64,000 nt of DNA from Acidobacteriota bacterium (GTDB lineage: Bacteria > Acidobacteriota > Blastocatellia > Pyrinomonadales > Pyrinomonadaceae): NCBI GenBank assembly GCA_019639175.1, contig JAHBSK010000003.1:1-64000 (forward strand). The letters are read 5' to 3'. The first letter of the stretch is position 1. Each line of letters opens with the position of its first letter. A model generated the notes under the pieces. It searched no databases and was not told the origin of the DNA. It saw only the letters and a list, made by a program, of their open reading frames with translations. The translations under genes and the position numbers were made by a program. Shown piece after piece: positions 58,799 through 64,000 of this stretch.

Positions 58799-60691
58799 TC
58801 ACAACAGCACTTGTTCGCCCGCCCTCGGCGGAAAAGATCTTATCGGCTCCTCTCGCTGTTCGGAACGTATGGTCAACTGGTTGAAGGCATTCGTTGTCGA
58901 ATAAAGAGCAAGAAACCTTTCCAGAACGCACGCGAAGAGGAAAAGCCCGCTGCCGACATACTGCTCCTCATCAAAGGTCAGCGTTGTTTCAAGTCCGCGA
59001 ACAAACCCGGCCCCGATCCTGTTGCCTATCTGGCGAACGACCTTTTTGGTCTCGATGCCGGTAATGCCCAGTATCTGTTTTCTGATGACCGCCGAATCGT
59101 CAAAGTTATACAGATGCAGCATTTCCTGCAATGCCTCCGGCGTGCCGTTCTCGCTGTTGACTATCGACAGATAATTGAGGTTCATGTGCGATATCAGCCG
59201 CCACTGCAACGCCTTGCGTCGCGGAGGCCGGAGCGTTTCTGTCGGTTTGGTCAGGCATCTGACGCGCGAAACGAGAGCCGTGCCCTCGACCTCAAAATCG
59301 CCATCCTTTCCGCCAAAAGGAAGCCGCGCCGGCAGATCGCGGTTTGTGCAGGTCGTCCGCACGTTCAGCACTTCGACGGCAGGTGCCAGAGGGTCAAAAC
59401 TGGAATCGACCAATGAAAGAAATATCTCGGTTCCCTCGTCCTCGGCCCTTTGCGACCCGCGCCTCGAGGCATACCAATAGGATTTCTCCATCTGCTCGCC
59501 ATAAGCATGGCGAAGCGAATAAAAAGGTGAGAACTCACGCGTAGTGTTCGTTCGCGGGTCTGAGGCAAACACGCCGTCAATGGAATATATCTCAGTTGAC
59601 GACTGGCGGTGAATGTCAGGGATTATCTGATATTCATATTTTTGCTGGGATATATAAACAGGATCGGCCATTCTAGAGAACAGATTGACGACCGGCGTAC
59701 AGCCCATTCTGAATGTTTCAGTTACGACGGGTGCGGCGGGCGGCGTCACGTCTTTCAGGTGAATGATAATATCAAAATGGCTGCCAAATTTTGACGCTAT
59801 CGCCTTGTCCACACCGTAGATGTCAACGAACAGGAATTTATACGGAAACGAGAAATACTCCGTCAGCAGGCGATAACCTTTGAACGAACGGAGCGAATAC
59901 GGCAGAATGCTCTCGTTATCCTCAAAACCGACAGGCCTGATCGCTTCTGCTGCGGGCAATATCACCGGATCGGGCAGTTTCAGTTGAATGCCCGTCAGTG
60001 TTTTCATCGTCCGGTTTCCGAGCGGCGGGTCCTTTGGCCGAAATTCGACCGAGACCGCCTGATTCATGATGATCTCATATAGCGGAAATACAAGCTGCGG
60101 ATCGCCGTCCAGATAGAATCTGAAAAATTCCGGCGGCGCGTCCGTTTCCGTTACCTTCATCTCATGAAGGTTGCCGCCGCCGTAACAGCTCATGCTGAGC
60201 TTTATCTGACATTCGGAGTATTTGCCTTGCGAATTCTTCGGCGCGGGCGAGTCCAACGAGGCCGACTCCATCTCGATAGGTACCAGTTGGACATCGTATG
60301 CCGAACGGAACTGGCACGGCGTGCCGTCTATCGGCCTTGAGTTCAATTTTGAACCGCGCTCAAGAAGCTGGATCGAGGTTATCTTGTCGGTCGGCGAGCC
60401 AAATGCGAACTGCGTGATCGCCATTGACGGGATCGGGGCCAGATACTGCGGATAGAGTACGTTTATGAAGGATTCCGTTATTTCCGGCAGTTCATCATCG
60501 AGCTTAAGCCCGATGCGGCCGGTAAGGAACGCAAAGGCCTCGATCATCCGCTCGACGTGCGGATCCTCGACCTTTTCCTCATCCATCAAAAGCCGGGCCG
60601 CGACCTTTGGATACTTTCGAGCAAAATCCGCGCCCATACGGCGCAGAAATATAAGTTCTCGCTCGTAATATCCTAAAAGTTCGTCTCGCAT
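58799..60691 (-). CDS. tssF: TssF baseplate protein
   Basis: 630 residues. Start MRDELLGYYERELIFLRRMGADFARKYPKVAARL is diagnostic for TssF/ImpG, followed by DPHVERMIEAFAFLTGRIGLKLDDELPEI and SFINVLYPQYLAPIPSMAI. Later PFYSLRHA and the RALVSRVRCLTKP-type region also fit. It is the large wedge subunit, with two copies per TssG. The gap to tssG is 100 bases without a recognisable gene. Confidence 0.94.
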   Translation of the reverse strand: MRDELLGYYERELIFLRRMGADFARKYPKVAARLLMDEEKVEDPHVERMIEAFAFLTGRIGLKLDDELPEITESFINVLYPQYLAPIPSMAITQFAFGSPTDKITSIQLLERGSKLNSRPIDGTPCQFRSAYDVQLVPIEMESASLDSPAPKNSQGKYSECQIKLSMSCYGGGNLHEMKVTETDAPPEFFRFYLDGDPQLVFPLYEIIMNQAVSVEFRPKDPPLGNRTMKTLTGIQLKLPDPVILPAAEAIRPVGFEDNESILPYSLRSFKGYRLLTEYFSFPYKFLFVDIYGVDKAIASKFGSHFDIIIHLKDVTPPAAPVVTETFRMGCTPVVNLFSRMADPVYISQQKYEYQIIPDIHRQSSTEIYSIDGVFASDPRTNTTREFSPFYSLRHAYGEQMEKSYWYASRRGSQRAEDEGTEIFLSLVDSSFDPLAPAVEVLNVRTTCTNRDLPARLPFGGKDGDFEVEGTALVSRVRCLTKPTETLRPPRRKALQWRLISHMNLNYLSIVNSENGTPEALQEMLHLYNFDDSAVIRKQILGITGIETKKVVRQIGNRIGAGFVRGLETTLTFDEEQYVGSGLFLFACVLERFLALYSTTNAFNQLTIRSEQREEPIRSFPPRAGEQVLL

Positions 60692-60782
60692 CGTGTTCGC
60701 GGGTCACCGGATAAAGCCGATCAACAAAGGGCAGCAAAATATAATATGGCGGCAATGAAGGCAGGCCGCGCTCGCAAAACCG

Positions 60783-61268
60783 CTATTTTTCGATCACCTC
60801 AAAACCGCCGCTGCCCGGCGACAGCACAGAATCGAACACGATCGGCTCCGGGGTCGGTTCGATGTCCAGTGAGGCTTCTATCCGAAAGCGAAGCTGGCGG
60901 TCGATGTTGTCTATCGGCTCCAGCGTCACTTTTATGTTCATAAAACGCGGTTCAAAGCGTCTGATGGCGTCCTCTATGGCGCTCGTCATCCGCTTTTGTT
61001 CAATGTGGCTGTTGACGCTGACGCCCGTAAAATCGGGCAGGCCGTAAAAAGCTATCGAGTTCGGCGCCTCTTCCAGCAGGTCGTCCAGGGTCTCGGTATG
61101 GCAGCGTGTGTTCAGCAGCCATTCCAGATCACGGCGCACCGATTGTTTAAGCTCGTGAAGTGAGGTTGACCTGGATTTTGGCGGCTCCTGCGAGCTTCGC
61201 GGATCAAGATCGACCAGGCGGTCAAAGACCGACGGTGTGACCCTTATCTCATGATCCTGCCTCGACAT
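60783..61268 (-). CDS. tssE: TssE baseplate protein (gp25-like)
   Basis: 161 residues. Homologous to phage T4 gp25: RITPSVFDRL-like start (MSRQDHEIRVTPSVFDRLVD), LKQSVRRDLEWLLNTRCH, SIAFYGLPDFTGVSV, IRRFEPRFMNIKVTLEPI. It initiates sheath assembly on the baseplate. Preceded by two hairpins that separate it from hcp. Confidence 0.92.
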   Translation of the reverse strand: MSRQDHEIRVTPSVFDRLVDLDPRSSQEPPKSRSTSLHELKQSVRRDLEWLLNTRCHTETLDDLLEEAPNSIAFYGLPDFTGVSVNSHIEQKRMTSAIEDAIRRFEPRFMNIKVTLEPIDNIDRQLRFRIEASLDIEPTPEPIVFDSVLSPGSGGFEVIEK

Positions 61269-61292
61269 AATACCAAATCAGAAAAATACGCT

Positions 61293-61310
61293 CCCGCCTT
61301 TTGGGCGGGA
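61293..61310 (-). terminator. Terminator-like hairpin between hcp and tssE
   Basis: CCCGCC (61293-61298) pairs with GGCGGG (61304-61309), extended by one A-T pair; on the minus strand GCGTATTTTTC follows. A second hairpin, ATCCGCCG / CGGCGGAT (about 61342-61370), precedes it on the minus-strand RNA. Partial termination here would favour hcp over the baseplate genes. Confidence 0.65.
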
Positions 61311-61392
61311 ACGGAATAAGTGAAACAAACGATCCCAGGAACATCCGCCGAACGTTTCGGCCCGGCGGATATTCTTGAGTGGGTAAGGACTC

Positions 61393-61893
61393 TTATGCTC
61401 CGGAACCTTCGACCTTCTTGATGTCGTAAGACGTCGTGTTGGTGAGGGCTACCGTTCCGTCCGGTTTCTGCTGGAAGTATTCGAACGTGATCTTCGTAAA
61501 GTTGAAGGATATCTGTTCGATCGGCAAAATGCCTGAGCCGTTGCTTCCGCCCGTCTGGAAAGACGAGATAATAATATCTCCGAAAGTGACCTTTTGGTAG
61601 GTGTACGGGTTGCCGTCACCACCGGCCTTGCGAAGACAAAGTTCCGCCTGGGGAATATGGTTGCCCTTTGCACAGGACAGGAACAACTGCGGCGACGCCT
61701 TGCCGTTCTGGACCGTGAAGTGAAAGTCCTGCAGGCTGACCTTGCCCACACCAAGACCGGTTCCCTGTGCCGATGAACCGGAGTTGCTCGCCCCAAAGGA
61801 CCACGATTCGATCTGCATCTGCTTCTCAAATCCCTTTGCCTCAGACTCGCCTTCGATAGTATCAATCTTCAAGTAATAATCTGCATTTGCCAT
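61393..61893 (-). CDS. hcp: Hcp/TssD tube protein
   Basis: 166 residues. YLKIDTIEGESEAKGFEKQMQIESWSFGASN, KVSLQDFHFTVQNGKASPQLFLSCAKG, YQKVTFGDIIISSFQTGG and ISFNFTKITFEYF are classic Hcp segments. It forms hexameric rings that stack as the inner tube and are secreted. AAGGAG lies upstream. Flanked by hairpins on both sides, consistent with an mRNA tuned for high expression. Confidence 0.95.
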   Translation of the reverse strand: MANADYYLKIDTIEGESEAKGFEKQMQIESWSFGASNSGSSAQGTGLGVGKVSLQDFHFTVQNGKASPQLFLSCAKGNHIPQAELCLRKAGGDGNPYTYQKVTFGDIIISSFQTGGSNGSGILPIEQISFNFTKITFEYFQQKPDGTVALTNTTSYDIKKVEGSGA

Positions 61894-61948
61894 GTTATGT
61901 TTCTGCTCCTTCTCGTTTAATTAACTATTCCTGTTTGTCAGGACCACC

Positions 61949-62015
61949 GTAGGCTTTCGTTCGACCGCTTCCGTGTCCTACTCGCTTACAGAATAGAGAC
62001 GAAACGAAAACCTAC
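61949..62015 (-). other. Inverted repeat in the hcp leader
   Basis: GTAGGCTTTCGTT (61949-61961) and AACGAAAACCTAC (62003-62015) pair with one mismatch. They lie between the tssC stop and the hcp start. It could stabilise the 5' end of a processed hcp message. Confidence 0.5.
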
Positions 62016-62056
62016 TTTTGCCAAATAACCTAAAAAATTTACAGACGTTCTGCAAA

Positions 62057-63544
62057 TCACTTAGCGGGCGGCGGAAGTTCCGCAACCAACCGAAGGCTGA
62101 CCGACAATTCGTCAAGCTGGAAATGAGGCCGCAGAAAAGCGACGGCACGGTAACAGCCGGGCTTTCCGGGGATCTCGGCAACGTCAACCCTTGCTTCGCG
62201 AAGCGGATATTTCGCCTTCTGCTCGGCCGGGGCAACGTCATTTTCCAGGACGTATTTGGATATCCATCGGTTAAGGAATCGTTCTGCCTCTTCACGAGAC
62301 ATGAATGACCCGATCTTGTCACGCATCATTGCCTTGAGATAATGGGCAAAACGCGACACGGCAAAGATGTACTGGAGCTGGCTGGAAAGCCGTGCGTTGG
62401 CGTTGGCAGCGTCAGTATCGTATTTCTTTGCCTTGTTGGCGGACTGGGTTGCAAAGAAGGCGGCGTAATCCGTTCCCTTGCAATGCACCAGAGGAATGAA
62501 GCCGTTGTCGGCAAACTCCTTTTCGCGGCGGTCGGTGATGGCGACCTCGGTCGGACATTTCATCGCGACCTCGCCTTCATCCGTTTCAAACTGGTGGGTC
62601 GGCAGCCCCTGAACAAGGCCTCCGCCCTCAACGCCGCGGATGGCAACGCACCAGCCGTGCATCGAAAATGCCTCTGTCAGGCGTGTGCCAAGGGCGTAGG
62701 CGGCATTGCCCCACAGATATTTCTTGTGGTCGCGGCCGTCAACGTCCTCTTCAAAGCGGAACGATTCGGTCGGCTTGGTCGCCGCTCCGTAAGGTTCACG
62801 CATCAGCACATGCGGCAGCGTCAGTCCGACGTAACGCGAATCCTCAGAATCGCGGAAGCTGCGCCATTTCATATACTCGGCACGGTCGAAGATCTTTGAT
62901 ACATCGCGGACCTCGGTCATTTCCGAGAAAGTGTCCCAGCCGAACAGGTCGGCGGACGCCGCGCTCAGAAAAGGAGCGTGGGCCGCAGCGGCGACCTCTG
63001 ATATCTTTTCCAGAAGCGCCATGTCCTGAGGATGGTTTCCGAATTCGAAATCGCCGATCAATGCCCCGTAGGGAGCACCGCCGAACGTTCCGTATTCTTC
63101 CTCATAGATCTTCTTGAAGAGTGTCGATTGGTCAAATTCCAAAGCCCTCTCAAAATCCTTGAGGAGATCCTTCTTGTTAACGCTCATCACACGGATCTTC
63201 AGTTGAGGCCCGGTGAGCGTGTTCCTGACCATATGCTGGAGGCCGCGCCACGAACCTTCGAGTTTCTGAAACTCTTCGTGATGCATGATCTCATTCATCT
63301 GAGCGGAGATAAGGCGGTCGATCTCCGCGATGCGGGCATTTATCGCCACATCCATGTTCTTGGTCATGGTCAGTTCGCCTGCCATCACCTGGCTGACGAA
63401 CTCGCCGATCATGTCCTTTGCCCGCTCTTTTTGAAAATCGTCACGGGCCATGCGGCCGTCGGTCAATATCTTGTCAAGAAGACTGGTTTCCTGAGAAGTT
63501 TCGACTGTTTCAACAGCGGCTTCCTTGCCTTTTTGTGTTGCCAT
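62057..63544 (-). CDS. tssC: TssC sheath large subunit (VipB)
   Basis: 495 residues. SLLDKILTDGRMARDDFQKER, LISAQMNEIMHHEEFQKLEGSWRGLQHMV, GGAPYGALIGDFEF, VGLTLPHVLMREPYG, YAINFACHYLKA-like region (FAVSRFAHYLKAMMRDKIGSFM) and the C-terminal RPHFQLDELSVSLRLVAELP identify TssC/ImpC. It forms the contractile sheath with TssB, whose gene ends five bases upstream. Confidence 0.95.
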   Translation of the reverse strand: MATQKGKEAAVETVETSQETSLLDKILTDGRMARDDFQKERAKDMIGEFVSQVMAGELTMTKNMDVAINARIAEIDRLISAQMNEIMHHEEFQKLEGSWRGLQHMVRNTLTGPQLKIRVMSVNKKDLLKDFERALEFDQSTLFKKIYEEEYGTFGGAPYGALIGDFEFGNHPQDMALLEKISEVAAAAHAPFLSAASADLFGWDTFSEMTEVRDVSKIFDRAEYMKWRSFRDSEDSRYVGLTLPHVLMREPYGAATKPTESFRFEEDVDGRDHKKYLWGNAAYALGTRLTEAFSMHGWCVAIRGVEGGGLVQGLPTHQFETDEGEVAMKCPTEVAITDRREKEFADNGFIPLVHCKGTDYAAFFATQSANKAKKYDTDAANANARLSSQLQYIFAVSRFAHYLKAMMRDKIGSFMSREEAERFLNRWISKYVLENDVAPAEQKAKYPLREARVDVAEIPGKPGCYRAVAFLRPHFQLDELSVSLRLVAELPPPAK

Positions 63545-63549
63545 ATTTA

Positions 63550-64000
63550 TTAGTCCTCCTTACCCTCGATACCAAGCGCGTCGCTAAGCTCTTTCTGCTT
63601 GTCGGAACTGGAAATGACCTCTTCAAGGAGGGTTTCCAGTTTTTCATTTCCGTCCATCTTTGAACGAAGATCGGCAAGTTTCTGCCGAGCCTCGACCAGC
63701 TTGCGGAGCGGTTCCACCTGCTGTACGACCTGATCCGGCTCAAAATCCTCGATGCTGTTGAACTTCAGCTCGACACCCATCTTGCTGCCGTCGTCCTGAA
63801 GCTTGTTGTCTATGGTGTAGGCCAGTCTCGGCTTCATTCCGGCAAGCACCTGATTGAAATTGTCGGGGTCTATCTCGACAAATTTCCGGTTCTTGAAGGC
63901 CGGAAGCGGTTCTTCGGGTTTTCCGACAAAATCACCCATTACACCGATGACGAATGGAAGTTCCTTAAGCTCTATTGCCCCTCCCGTTTCAACATCATAT
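63550..64000 (-). CDS. tssB: TssB sheath small subunit (VipA), N terminus outside the window
   Basis: The frame enters from beyond 64000: codons for YDVETGGAIELKELPFVIGV precede the internal Met at 63939, so that Met is not the start. DFVGKPEEPLPAFKNRKFVEI, GMKPRLAYTIDNKL, VELKFNSIEDFEPDQVV and LRKLVEARQKLADL are typical of TssB/ImpB. About 150 residues are visible of a usual 160-170. It leads the operon seen here. Confidence 0.93.
   Translation of the reverse strand, partial: YDVETGGAIELKELPFVIGVMGDFVGKPEEPLPAFKNRKFVEIDPDNFNQVLAGMKPRLAYTIDNKLQDDGSKMGVELKFNSIEDFEPDQVVQQVEPLRKLVEARQKLADLRSKMDGNEKLETLLEEVISSSDKQKELSDALGIEGKED

Overview
The window looks like a chromosomal segment of a Blastocatellia-type Acidobacteriota, close to Pyrinomonadaceae. 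This is inferred from family content: an acidobacterial-type VWFA secreted protein, a winged-helix/TolB-propeller fusion, a SpoIID-type secreted protein, large secreted M14 and S9 peptidases, a GH109-like Tat-exported oxidoreductase and a compact type VI secretion (T6SS) locus. Base composition is mixed. Housekeeping genes are GC-richer, and several accessory patches (1-590, about 7440-8050, 25.1-25.7 kb, 30.2-33.3 kb) are AT-rich.

Layout. 1-5 kb (minus strand): the isoprenoid/membrane-protease cluster dxr - Uma2-type nuclease - rseP - ispG, followed by an immunity-like gene and the 5' end of a HigA-like regulator. 5-24 kb: secreted and envelope proteins (RN-rich small protein, M14 peptidase, NfeD/flotillin pair, VWFA protein, OmpA protein, S9 peptidase, SpoIID protein, NhaA, Ycf48-like propeller) with odhB, the E2 subunit of a 2-oxoacid dehydrogenase. 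The same stretch holds several palindromic repeat elements, two of which run into the M14 gene. A tRNA-like gene with an odd anticodon arm lies at 23.94 kb.

24-30 kb: a TIGR01777-type epimerase, serA, a GH109-like protein, and a DUF3037/HipA-like kinase pair. 30.3-34.7 kb: the most unusual region. The last ~12 codons of lpdA are repeated four more times downstream of the gene, in the same orientation, and between the copies sit one-gene or toxin-antitoxin cassettes. The copies differ from lpdA mostly at synonymous sites. This looks like serial insertion into the 3' end of lpdA, each event restoring the gene and leaving the old end behind.

35-48 kb: surface and secreted proteins (one with about fourteen 17-residue repeats and an S74 chaperone), a MITE-like element, a winged-helix/TolB regulator, and a compact nitrosative-stress locus (ric diverging from hemerythrin and a Crp/Fnr regulator, with a CRP-like site between them), then fumC.

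48-64 kb (minus strand): T6SS genes in the order tssB-tssC-hcp-tssE-tssF-tssG-clpV-hyp-vgrG-DUF4123-hyp-metallopeptidase effector-helical repeat protein-PAAR. These encode sheath, tube, baseplate, recycling ATPase, spike and a likely cargo module. The membrane complex genes (tssJ/K/L/M) are not in the window.
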